From NCBI GenBank assembly GCA_947454295.1, contig CANGMO010000104.1:1-7410 (forward strand): a stretch of DNA of 7,410 bases, written 5' to 3'. Under the pieces are notes generated by a model. The model had not been told where the DNA came from. It saw nothing but the letters and a program-made list of their open reading frames with translations, and did not search any database. Source of the DNA: Verrucomicrobiota bacterium. Its GTDB lineage: Bacteria; Verrucomicrobiota; Verrucomicrobiia; Limisphaerales; UBA9464. This document shows positions 1 through 6,045 of this stretch, piece by piece. The position numbers were made by a program, and so were the translations under genes. The first letter of the stretch is position 1, and each line of letters starts with the position of its first letter.

Positions 1-133
1 AAAACTCACTTAAACGTCAGTTTTGCGACTTACGAGACGACGATTTGCCTTGCGTCACCTTCTTACGAGTCACGCTCAGCAACAGCGTTCATTAAGAACG
101 AGATCAATTTACCCGCCAGAGACCGTATGACAA

Positions 134-163
134 TACCTTTTTAACGAAAAGTTTCACAACCAC
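134..163 (-). promoter_or_regulatory. Weak candidate promoter reading leftward
   Basis: On the minus strand a TTGTGA (-35-like, 4 of 6 matches to TTGACA) is followed after about 18 bases by TATTGT (-10-like, 4 of 6 matches to TATAAT), inside the most AT-rich part of the window. It would drive a gene beyond the left edge. The match is weak and AT-rich DNA gives such hits by chance, so this is only a candidate. Confidence 0.2.
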
Positions 164-284
164 TCCAGCCCCCCTGTTTGCAGCCCTTTTCCCACTCTCG
201 TTTTTAAATTGGGCCGCCATCCATTCCTTTATGCGGGAGTCACTTTGGAGGGCGGACCGTCTTGAAGAACCGGCGGGAAAGTAT

Positions 285-304
285 CCCCCTCTCGTTCGAG
301 GGGG
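285..304 (-). terminator. Hairpin downstream of gspK, possible terminator
   Basis: CCCCCTC (285-291) and GAGGGGG (298-304) form a perfect 7-bp, very GC-rich stem with a 6-base loop, starting 42 bases past the gspK stop codon. The position fits transcription termination or mRNA 3'-end protection for the gsp operon. On the minus strand the stem is followed by ATACTTTCC, so there is no proper U-tract and a classic Rho-independent terminator is not supported. Confidence 0.35.
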
Positions 305-346
305 TTTGAGGCTCGGTCGCCGGGATTTCAACCGCCGTAGCGAGGA

Positions 347-1450
347 TTATTCCGGGCGGAATACCAGCGTCTGGAAGTCGCGAATGCCGCGACGCTGAAT
401 CAGGGCGACGTACCGGGCACGACTGCGACCGAGAGTGGCTTCGATCTCCACTTCGAAGGTGGTGCTAAGGGCGGTAAATCTCGACTGAACTCCGAGCTGC
501 CCGGCGGATATGGGGCCCAGGAGCCGGCCAATATCCGCATCATTGCGAGCCGGTTCATCGTCCTCGGTGCCATCGATTTGATCGGGGCCGGCACGGGTTT
601 GCATCGCGTGATGGGCCAGCGTGGAATCCCCGCGCAGCACCACTTCCAGAACCGCCTCGGGCGCCGTATTGATGTTCACCCGCCCCGAAGAGATGGCGCA
701 GAACAGATCGACCAGACCCACCGGGTCGCTTCCTGACGATCCGCCCAAGGGTTGTCCGAGGGGTGCCCTTGCCCCGGTTCGACGCCCATTCGCACTGGCA
801 CCCCCGAAGAACTGGGTGGGGGTGATTCCCTTGATCTTCAAGAGCTCGTACACATCGTCGATGGGCCCGTTTTTCGCCCGGTACGGAGGATCCAGCGACA
901 GGTAGTACGAGCTTTCGGCTCCACCTCCGCTGGTCACGAATTCATCGGCATCGATCCAATCCCTGAGCGCAGCCGCAAGCACCTCTCCGCTCTCTCCCGG
1001 GGCGCCGGTGCGATTGAGCGCGGTTTCGAGCTGAACGGCATCCGCCTGGTTGATGTTGATTCGGCGCTCCTGATCGCGGATGCGAATGGTGACACGTCCT
1101 TCGCCGATCTCGACATTGCTGAGCGATAGTCCTTCCAGCGGATCGTCCACCAGATCTCTTGGTCCAACGCCACCGGCCCAACGTTGATTCAACCCGGAGA
1201 AGGACTGCTGGCCGGGAGCGCGCTGTTCCTGTGCCATGAACCACTTCGCATACTCCACCGCGGAAAGCCCGAGCCAGTTGAGCTCTCCAGATGCATCGGT
1301 TTGGAACGCCAGCCGGCTCTCCACCTTCATGGAATAGGTAAACGTCCCCACGATGATGGCCATGGCCATGACCATCATGAGCACGATGACCAATGCGATG
1401 CCTCGCTGTGCGGGTCGATGGCCGGGCCGCGTGGACACGTTGCAGGTCAT
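347..1450 (-). CDS. gspK: Type II secretion minor pseudopilin GspK
   Basis: 367 aa. GspK is the large minor pseudopilin that caps the type II secretion pseudopilus as a complex with GspI and GspJ in the periplasm. A basic leader ends at Gly17, the expected prepilin peptidase site (G17^I18), followed by a hydrophobic helix at about residues 18-38. The mature Glu5 found in other pseudopilins is absent (Ile here), which is typical of GspK and of no other subunit. Family hallmarks are RRININQAD (129-137), LRDWIDADE (162-170), the PPYRAKNGPIDDVYELLKI segment (188-206) and GRVNINTAPEAVLE (256-269). A Gly-rich insertion (about 216-243) and an acidic Asp-rich loop (290-305) are notable. The open frame runs further upstream, but ATG at 1450 is chosen because it places the leader correctly, overlaps the gspJ stop as ATGA, and has GGGAG 7 bases before it. 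Last gene of the operon. Confidence 0.93.
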   Translation of the reverse strand: MTCNVSTRPGHRPAQRGIALVIVLMMVMAMAIIVGTFTYSMKVESRLAFQTDASGELNWLGLSAVEYAKWFMAQEQRAPGQQSFSGLNQRWAGGVGPRDLVDDPLEGLSLSNVEIGEGRVTIRIRDQERRININQADAVQLETALNRTGAPGESGEVLAAALRDWIDADEFVTSGGGAESSYYLSLDPPYRAKNGPIDDVYELLKIKGITPTQFFGGASANGRRTGARAPLGQPLGGSSGSDPVGLVDLFCAISSGRVNINTAPEAVLEVVLRGDSTLAHHAMQTRAGPDQIDGTEDDEPARNDADIGRLLGPISAGQLGVQSRFTALSTTFEVEIEATLGRSRARYVALIQRRGIRDFQTLVFRPE

Positions 1451-2196
1451 CGGCGGACTCCCGGAAGCCCTGGGCCACCTGGCGCGCCTGGCAGGCCGGC
1501 GCCGGGCTGAACCTGCAGAGCCGAGGCCACCGCACTCGAAGGGATTTTGATCACCCGGGTAATTCGCTGGAGAGGCTGCTTGGAAAAACGTCCCGCCTGT
1601 CCAATTCCCAAGGTCATTCGCACCACCTGGGGCAGGCGGTTGGTGGCGAGCCACTCAGGAACATATTCCGCTCGCTGAATATCCCAGAACTCGAGTTGAA
1701 AGGCGCTCACCTCCCGCGCCAGCACGACCGGATGCGTTTCAAATTCCCCTTCGGCTGGTGCCAGCAGGGAGTTCTGCCGCAGCACCAGATCCCCTTCGTT
1801 TTCGATCGTGAATGTAATGCGCCGAAGGTGTTCTCCGTTGAAGTAGCCGCTTCCGGGAAACCCCTCAGAGACCATGGACGCCATGCTAATCGCGGCGAAC
1901 GAGCCCGAGGTGTCCACGAGAAACGAATACAGTGGCGCGTTGGCCTGAAACAGCTGGGCTCCCATCAGGGCCGATTCAATGGACTGAACCGCGATCCGCG
2001 CCCGCTGAGCCCGTGCCGTGAGGCGCAGCGCCGCCTCAGTGCTCTGGCTGAGAATCCGCCAGGTGGAGTACAGCGAAAGCATCACCAGCGAGAAGACTGC
2101 CATGGCCACCATCACCTCGATCAGGGTGAAGGCGATGCGGCGCGGCGTCCGGGAGCGGAGTCGGGACGGCAGGCGGGATGTTGCGATTCGGGTCAT
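1447..2196 (-). CDS. gspJ: Type II secretion minor pseudopilin GspJ
   Basis: 249 aa. Minor pseudopilin of the pseudopilus tip, inserted in the inner membrane and processed by prepilin peptidase. A 22-residue basic leader rich in Arg and Ser ends in Ala, giving A22^FTLIE with the conserved Glu5 of the mature chain (Glu27), then a hydrophobic helix to about residue 44 and a polar, Arg-rich amphipathic stretch. Ala rather than Gly at -1 is less usual. Assignment to J rather than I or H rests on its length, its place between gspI and gspK, and the segment about 46-75 (SQSTEAALRLTARAQRARIA and following), which resembles the GspJ/PulJ N-terminal helix. The last 20 or so residues form a Gly-Pro-rich tail (GAGLPGAPGGPGLPG) beyond the normal fold. 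Start and stop both lie in ATGA overlaps with gspI and gspK. Confidence 0.85.
   Translation of the reverse strand: MTRIATSRLPSRLRSRTPRRIAFTLIEVMVAMAVFSLVMLSLYSTWRILSQSTEAALRLTARAQRARIAVQSIESALMGAQLFQANAPLYSFLVDTSGSFAAISMASMVSEGFPGSGYFNGEHLRRITFTIENEGDLVLRQNSLLAPAEGEFETHPVVLAREVSAFQLEFWDIQRAEYVPEWLATNRLPQVVRMTLGIGQAGRFSKQPLQRITRVIKIPSSAVASALQVQPGAGLPGAPGGPGLPGVRR
1458..1462 (-). promoter_or_regulatory. Ribosome binding site of gspK
   Basis: GGGAG on the minus strand, 7 bases before the ATG at 1450. It helps to decide the gspK start, because the same frame stays open for a further 68 codons into gspJ, with an upstream ATG at 1654 that would give an implausible leader. Confidence 0.55.
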
Positions 2197-2606
2197 CGGA
2201 GCTGGCGCTGCACGGACTCCGGCCGGTACAGCAAAATGCTCATTTTGGATTCAGTGGCCCTCGGATCGCTGGCCGACCAGACGGCAAACTCGACGCGGAA
2301 GAGGCCGTTGGTCTGCACCTGGATGATCTCCCGCTTCCACGCGTATCCAGGGTGAACGTCGCCAAAGTCCCCAGATTCGAAGCCTTCCTCGAGCCGGTTG
2401 GTGAGGGAAAGCTCGGCAGCCAGGCTGCTCGCATCCACATGCACGCGATCGAGCGCCCGCGCCGTGCGAATCCCGGTCGAACACATCAGCAGGATGCCCA
2501 TGAGTGAAATGGCCAGCACGGCTCCGGCAACCACCACCTCAATGAGCGTGAACGCCTGCCGGCGGAGCCGAGGGGACGAACGGTGGACGTGACCCGATCG
2601 CCTCAT
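2193..2606 (-). CDS. gspI: Type II secretion minor pseudopilin GspI
   Basis: 137 aa, close to the usual GspI length of about 120-130. Minor pseudopilin thought to start assembly of the I-J-K tip complex in the inner membrane. An Arg-rich leader of 18 residues ends with Ala (A18^FTLIE, Glu23 as mature Glu5), followed by a hydrophobic helix to about residue 42 and the polar ARALDRVHVDASSLAAELS segment. In known GspI this region also carries a run of small and polar residues before 'LA.N'-type motifs; here it reads LSLTNRLEEG. The frame is open for 24 more codons upstream, but ATG at 2606 is chosen because it gives a normal prepilin leader, overlaps the gspH stop as ATGA, and has a GGAGG 7 bases upstream. 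I versus another minor pseudopilin is judged mainly from size and gene order. Confidence 0.82.
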   Translation of the reverse strand: MRRSGHVHRSSPRLRRQAFTLIEVVVAGAVLAISLMGILLMCSTGIRTARALDRVHVDASSLAAELSLTNRLEEGFESGDFGDVHPGYAWKREIIQVQTNGLFRVEFAVWSASDPRATESKMSILLYRPESVQRQLR

Positions 2607-3145
2607 GGCATCGCCTCCAAGGTTACCATGCCGGTGACCAGGTCGGAGTGGAAGCGCAGCATCTCGCGACGCTGCCACTGGATCTCGGCATCCAGCGCAT
2701 CGCAGGTGCCGTTCGGAAAGAAGCGGACCGCCGCGGCTTCAGTGGTGCCGGCGACGGCATTGCGTTGATTGACCACGAAGGTCCGAAACGCGACGTCCTC
2801 GGGGAACGCGGATTTGAAAAAGCCGCTGGATCCCGAAGCGCCGGCCGGAGTGGTACCAAAGCCGGGTGCGGGGACCACCGAGACCACCGTGGTCTCATCG
2901 GTGGCCGCCACGAGGACGTCCATGGGGTTCCCGGTGAGCACCGCCCGGGCACGGGCCTCGCGACAGGCCTCCAGGAAGTCATTGGCCGCCCGGATCAGCG
3001 GAGGTTTCCGGGCCGCTCGGAAAGCGGGAATGGCCACCATCATCATCAGGGCCCCAATGGCGATCGCCACCATCAGCTCGATCAGGGTGAAGCCCGCGCG
3101 CCCCGCGCGGCGCCGGACTGGCGCGCTGGCGGCGGGAAGGGTCAT
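2603..3145 (-). CDS. gspH: Type II secretion minor pseudopilin GspH (GspH/FimT family)
   Basis: 180 aa. Minor pseudopilin believed to link the tip complex to the GspG shaft. A basic leader (RRRAGRAG) ends at Gly18, giving the canonical site G18^FTLIE with Glu23 as mature Glu5, then a hydrophobic helix to about residue 42 that includes the Pro40 typical of type IV pilin-like helices. The C-terminal domain carries RFFPNGTCDA (141-150), the F-x-P-x-G-T signature of the GspH/FimT family, which separates it from the major pseudopilin GspG. An ATGA overlap joins it to gspF upstream and to gspI downstream. There is no clear Shine-Dalgarno sequence before its ATG, so translation probably depends on coupling to gspF. 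Confidence 0.88.
   Translation of the reverse strand: MTLPAASAPVRRRAGRAGFTLIELMVAIAIGALMMMVAIPAFRAARKPPLIRAANDFLEACREARARAVLTGNPMDVLVAATDETTVVSVVPAPGFGTTPAGASGSSGFFKSAFPEDVAFRTFVVNQRNAVAGTTEAAAVRFFPNGTCDALDAEIQWQRREMLRFHSDLVTGMVTLEAMP
2614..2618 (-). promoter_or_regulatory. Ribosome binding site of gspI
   Basis: GGAGG on the minus strand with a 7-base spacer to ATG 2606, the best Shine-Dalgarno match seen before any gene in this window. It settles the start against the upstream ATG at 2678 in the same frame. Confidence 0.7.
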
Positions 3146-4428
3146 CGCTGGATGCTCTGCGTGATCGCAAACATAGCGGACATCACGCTCATGAGCAGGA
3201 ATCCGACGATGATCGCGATGCCGACGATCATGAGCGGTTCAATAAGATTGGTCATGGCGCGCAGGGCCAGGTTGAGATCCCGCTCGTAGGTTTCGGCGAC
3301 GTTCTCCAGTGCGCCAGGGATGTCACCGGTCTCCTCGCCAATCTTGAGCAAATCGAGCATCAGCTGCGGAAACAGCCCGCTGCGGGCGAGCGGCTGCGCC
3401 AGCGTTTTGCCATCCGTGACCCCATCCCGCGCCTTGGCCACGGCCTCGGCGACCACGACGTTGGGCACGATCTGCTCCGTGATGCGCAGGGCCTGCAGCA
3501 CCGGAACGCCGTTGCGCAGCAGGGTTCCCAGTGTTCGAGCGAACTGGCCGAACAGGTTCAGCTTGATTACCGCGCCGAAAATCGGAAGTCGCAGCGCGAG
3601 CCGATCAATGCTCCGTCTCCCGTCCTTCGAGGCGCGGTATCGACGGAAGAGCACCACGACGACGGCGCCAAGAATTGGAAAGAGCCACCACCAAGTGGTG
3701 AGAAACCGGCTGGAGCGAATCAGCAACTGCGTGGTGGCGGGGAGTTCGAGGCCGGGAATGCTCTCAAACAGGGTCATGAACTTCGGCAACATGACTGCCA
3801 TGAAGAACACCACCAGAGCGACACCGACGGCGCACACCACCAGCGGGTAGATCATGGCCGACTTGAACTTCGCCTGCACCTCGGCGAACCGCTCAAAATG
3901 GGCCGATTGACGCCTCAGCACCTCCTCGAGGGCGCCGCTCTGTTCGCCCGCCCGCACCATGTTGATCACGATCGGCGGAAACACCTCCGACTGCTTGGAC
4001 ATGGCGTCTGAAAGAGAGCGCCCCTCCGTAACATCCTGCCGGAGCTGACGGGCCACCTCCGAGGGAATGCCCCTCGAAGTGATCGAAGTCATGCTCTGCA
4101 AGGCCATGGTCAACGGCATGCCCGCCTTGAGCAGGTTGGCCAATTGCTGGGTAAAGGTCGCCAGCTCCTGCAGCTTCGGACGCGGCCGGCGGCGGCGGAA
4201 CAAGCGGGCCAAGCCGGATCCGGTTTCGGATGAGCCGGCTCCAAACGCCGGGCTTCCGGGCTTCGGTTTGGCTGCAGGGGGCGCGGATCCCTTGGTGGGT
4301 TCGACCTTCACCGGGATGAGCCCCAGCCGCTGCAGCTGGGAAACCGCGGCGGCGCGATCAGCCCCGTCGATGACATTTTCGACGAGCTCGCCCGATCGGC
4401 GTCGGGCTTTGTAGGCAAACTGGGGCAT
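3142..4428 (-). CDS. gspF: Type II secretion inner-membrane platform protein GspF
   Basis: 428 aa, slightly above the usual ~400 for GspF/PilC proteins. It is the polytopic platform protein that couples the GspE ATPase to pseudopilus assembly. Residues 1-45 form the usual N-terminal segment (MPQFAYKARRRSGE...), and 46-85 a Pro/Gly/Lys-rich linker. Two T2SF domains follow at about 88-211 and 292-415, each with the LxxGxP pattern (LLKAGMPL at 99-106, LLRNGVPV at 303-310) and the GE-x-S/T-G motif (GEQSGAL, GEETGDI). Three membrane spans lie at about 194-214, 246-261 and 397-420. ATG at 4428 is chosen because family homology starts there. The frame remains open for hundreds of codons upstream, but only antisense to other genes. 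First visible gene of the F-H-I-J-K run; GspF rather than PilC is inferred from the downstream minor pseudopilins. Confidence 0.93.
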   Translation of the reverse strand: MPQFAYKARRRSGELVENVIDGADRAAAVSQLQRLGLIPVKVEPTKGSAPPAAKPKPGSPAFGAGSSETGSGLARLFRRRRPRPKLQELATFTQQLANLLKAGMPLTMALQSMTSITSRGIPSEVARQLRQDVTEGRSLSDAMSKQSEVFPPIVINMVRAGEQSGALEEVLRRQSAHFERFAEVQAKFKSAMIYPLVVCAVGVALVVFFMAVMLPKFMTLFESIPGLELPATTQLLIRSSRFLTTWWWLFPILGAVVVVLFRRYRASKDGRRSIDRLALRLPIFGAVIKLNLFGQFARTLGTLLRNGVPVLQALRITEQIVPNVVVAEAVAKARDGVTDGKTLAQPLARSGLFPQLMLDLLKIGEETGDIPGALENVAETYERDLNLALRAMTNLIEPLMIVGIAIIVGFLLMSVMSAMFAITQSIQR

Positions 4429-4545
4429 GACCGTTCGGAAATGGATAACCGGACGGGAGCAAAAGTTCCATGTCGGGGCCGAATTGGCTGGAAATCCCTC
4501 ACCTTGGACTTCCCTCCCGCCACCCCGCCGGGCATTCTCCCCGAC
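4429..4545. promoter_or_regulatory. Divergent intergenic region between gspF and the lipoprotein gene
   Basis: 117 bases separate the divergent start codons of gspF (minus) and the lipoprotein gene (plus), so the promoters of both units should lie here. No convincing -35/-10 pair, operator palindrome or Shine-Dalgarno sequence could be recognised on either strand. The assignment rests only on gene orientation. Confidence 0.4.
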
Positions 4546-4920
4546 GTGAAACAGTTCGTCCTCGTCGCACTGCTGGCCGTTGTCGTCACCGGTTGCGCCC
4601 CGAAGTATGTCAATCTCACCTCGCGGCGCGTGCCGCGCACGACCGAGAGCGTCTATCCGTTCGAAGTCCAGTGGGACACCCCGCGCCGCAGCGGATCCAA
4701 GGCTGAAGTGAAGGCGTACGTGGTGGTCGACACCCAGATCTTCCCGATGACCAAGATCGCCAACACGGAAAACCGCTGGGAAGCGCAGGTCCCCCTTCCG
4801 ACCGACAAGAGCTACGTCCCCTACCGGTTCAAGTTCGACTACGACTACCTCGGAAACACCGGTGTGGTCCACGCCAGCGACCGCTCGCCGGAGTACTACA
4901 TCATCGTTCCCCGGAACTGA
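4546..4920 (+). CDS. Small putative outer-membrane lipoprotein, function unknown
   Basis: 124 aa from a GTG start. The N-terminus is a textbook lipoprotein signal: Lys2, a hydrophobic run from residue 4 to 14, and the lipobox V14-T15-G16-C17, with Ala at +2, which does not act as an inner-membrane retention signal in E. coli. The mature part of about 108 residues is rich in aromatic and beta-prone segments (VYPFEVQWDTP, EVKAYVVVDTQIFPM, NRWEAQVPLP, YVPYRFKFDYDY, EYYIIVP), suggesting a single Ig-like or E-set beta-sandwich. The spacing of RWEAQVPLP and YRFKFDYDY recalls carbohydrate-binding E-set domains, but that is only an impression. The frame is open back to an ATG at 4441, but that would bury the signal peptide behind 35 residues, so GTG 4546 is preferred. 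It is divergent from gspF and 48 bases before the lipid kinase. Confidence 0.75.
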   Translation: MKQFVLVALLAVVVTGCAPKYVNLTSRRVPRTTESVYPFEVQWDTPRRSGSKAEVKAYVVVDTQIFPMTKIANTENRWEAQVPLPTDKSYVPYRFKFDYDYLGNTGVVHASDRSPEYYIIVPRN

Positions 4921-4968
4921 GCGTCCGCGCTGTGAACACGCTGGCACTCGTTTGCCGGCGACCCTGTT

Positions 4969-5889
4969 ATGATCCGCGTCGTGTTCAACCCGACCGCGCG
5001 CGGAGACAAGGCACAGCAAGTCCGGGAGCAGCTTTCCCAGCTGGCCCGATCCGCCGGGGGGGAGGTTGCACTTCATCCCACCACCGGCCCTGGCACAGCT
5101 CCAGACATCGCCCGGGAGGCGGTGGAGACTGGATGCACAGTCCTGGTGGCTGCCGGTGGTGACGGCACGGTGAACGAGGTCTTGAATGGTCTCGCCACTG
5201 CCCGGAATGGCCTCGAATCCACCGCACTGGGCATTCTGCCACTGGGCACGGTCAACGTCTTCGCCAAGGAACTCGGAATCCCCTCCCAGCTGGAAGCCGC
5301 GTGGCAGGTGATCCAAAACGGTGCGGTCAGAAACGTGGATCTGCCGTTCGTCGATTCAATCCACGCCGGAAACCCAGCGCGTCGCTACTTCGCTCAAATG
5401 GCGGGTGCGGGCATGGACTCCGTGGCCATCGGACGCGTCCGGTGGGAGTTGAAGAAGAAGGCAGGGCAGCTCGCGTATCTCTGGGCCTGTGTGGAAACGC
5501 TGGGACAGCGGCAGCCGCGGGTTGAATTTGAAATCAGCGGAACCAAGCGGGTGACTCCGCTGGTCGGCATCGGAAATGGGCGTTTCTACGGCGGGCGATT
5601 CCCGGCATTTCCCAAAGCCCGACTCGATGACGGGTTGCTCGACGTTACGGCAGTACCGCGCGTGAACCCGCTGACCCTCCTCCGCGTCCTGTTGGCGTTG
5701 CAGCGCGATCGCCTGGCCGACTGCAGCGCGGCCCATTGTTTTCAGACCTCCGAGCTGCGCCTCCGTGCCACCGATGGAACGCCCTGGCACGTGGAGGGCG
5801 ATGTCGCGGGAGACCTCCCGGTTTCGATTGGGATTCGGTCGCGCGCGCTGCAGGTGGTGGCACCCCCGGGGCTGAAGCTAAAGGGTTGA
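4969..5889 (+). CDS. Diacylglycerol/lipid kinase, YegS/DgkB type
   Basis: 306 aa, normal for soluble bacterial lipid kinases of the DAGK catalytic family (PF00781). These proteins transfer phosphate from ATP to diacylglycerol or related lipids at the inner face of the membrane, feeding phosphatidic acid back into phospholipid synthesis. The N-terminal nucleotide-binding domain has FNPTARGDK (6-14), the GGDGTVNEVLNGLA loop (63-76) and PLGTVNVFAKELGIP (91-105), equivalent to the GTxNDFA motif. The C-terminal beta domain has AGAGMDS (145-151), GNGRFYGGRF with P-x-A-x-LDDGLLDV (202-226), including the metal/substrate Asp pair 220-221, and HVEGDVAG (274-281) in place of the DGE motif. The true lipid substrate cannot be told from sequence. 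It probably shares a transcript with the lipoprotein gene. Its last codons (LKLKG) and stop lie inside the octamer repeat that starts the downstream element. Confidence 0.9.
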   Translation: MIRVVFNPTARGDKAQQVREQLSQLARSAGGEVALHPTTGPGTAPDIAREAVETGCTVLVAAGGDGTVNEVLNGLATARNGLESTALGILPLGTVNVFAKELGIPSQLEAAWQVIQNGAVRNVDLPFVDSIHAGNPARRYFAQMAGAGMDSVAIGRVRWELKKKAGQLAYLWACVETLGQRQPRVEFEISGTKRVTPLVGIGNGRFYGGRFPAFPKARLDDGLLDVTAVPRVNPLTLLRVLLALQRDRLADCSAAHCFQTSELRLRATDGTPWHVEGDVAGDLPVSIGIRSRALQVVAPPGLKLKG

Positions 5890-5907
5890 AGGGTTAAAGC
5901 GTTGAAG

Positions 5908-5954
5908 GGGACTCCGACGCAATCGCGACGGCGTCCTCGTTCGTTCGGAGTCCC
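5908..5954. repeat. Perfect 10-bp inverted repeat (hairpin) inside the element
   Basis: GGGACTCCGA (5908-5917) pairs perfectly with TCGGAGTCCC (5945-5954) around a 27-base loop. It directly follows the left octamers and lies 18 bases after the kinase stop, where it could end or protect the kinase transcript. No T-run follows, so it is not a classic terminator. The ACTCCGA core recurs at 6058-6064. Confidence 0.65.
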
Positions 5955-5980
5955 GTCTTCAGGCGGTTCGGGTAGGCGCG

Positions 5981-6045
5981 TGTTGGGTTAACCAGAGGGG
6001 TGAATTCAACGCCTCTGCAGAATTCACCGTCCAACAGCAGAGGCG
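5981..6045. repeat. Interleaved perfect inverted repeats inside the element
   Basis: Three stems share this stretch. GGTGAATTC (5999-6007) pairs with GAATTCACC (6020-6028) around 12 bases. CGCCTCTGC (6010-6018), which sits in that loop, pairs with GCAGAGGCG (6037-6045). TGTTGG (5981-5986) pairs with CCAACA (6031-6036), enclosing the first stem. The first and second stems cross, so they form either a pseudoknot or two alternative folds. All arms are perfect matches. Confidence 0.65.

Larger units (their letters stand above)
1..346. other. Non-coding region downstream of the gspK operon
   Basis: No open frame here looks like a real protein. Base composition is visibly more AT-rich than the rest of the window, especially about 85-240, as is usual for intergenic DNA. 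It contains a perfect direct repeat of CTTACGAG at 29-36 and 62-69, a weak leftward promoter-like arrangement around 134-163, and a 7-bp hairpin at 285-304. Since gspK ends at 347 reading leftward, the segment probably holds the end of that transcript and the upstream region of a gene beyond the left edge. What lies to the left cannot be seen. Confidence 0.6.

Noticed and set aside
104..331. 75-aa minus-strand open frame downstream of gspK
   Set aside because: Its sequence is Arg/Ser/Gly-rich without a recognisable domain, it spans the hairpin at 285-304 and the AT-rich intergenic part, and it has no convincing ribosome binding site.
1393..2355. 320-aa plus-strand open frame across gspJ and gspK
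   Set aside because: It is antisense to well-supported pseudopilin genes, composed mainly of Arg, Gly, His and Pro as expected for a GC-rich shadow frame, and shows no domain.
2648..3289. 213-aa plus-strand open frame opposite gspH
   Set aside because: Shadow of gspH and the end of gspF, with a low-complexity His/Gly/Arg composition.
4504..4537. Possible sigma-70 promoter (TTGGAC ... CATTCT) before the lipoprotein gene
   Set aside because: The spacing is too long and the -10 match poor; GC-rich pyrimidine runs fill the gap, so it is no better than chance.
4441..4545. Upstream ATG start for the lipoprotein gene
   Set aside because: It would add 35 residues before a complete lipoprotein signal peptide, which must be N-terminal to work.
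4429..5316. Upstream extension of the gspF frame by 296 codons
   Set aside because: It runs antisense to the lipoprotein and lipid-kinase genes, both of which have strong family or signal features; GspF homology begins exactly at the ATG at 4428.
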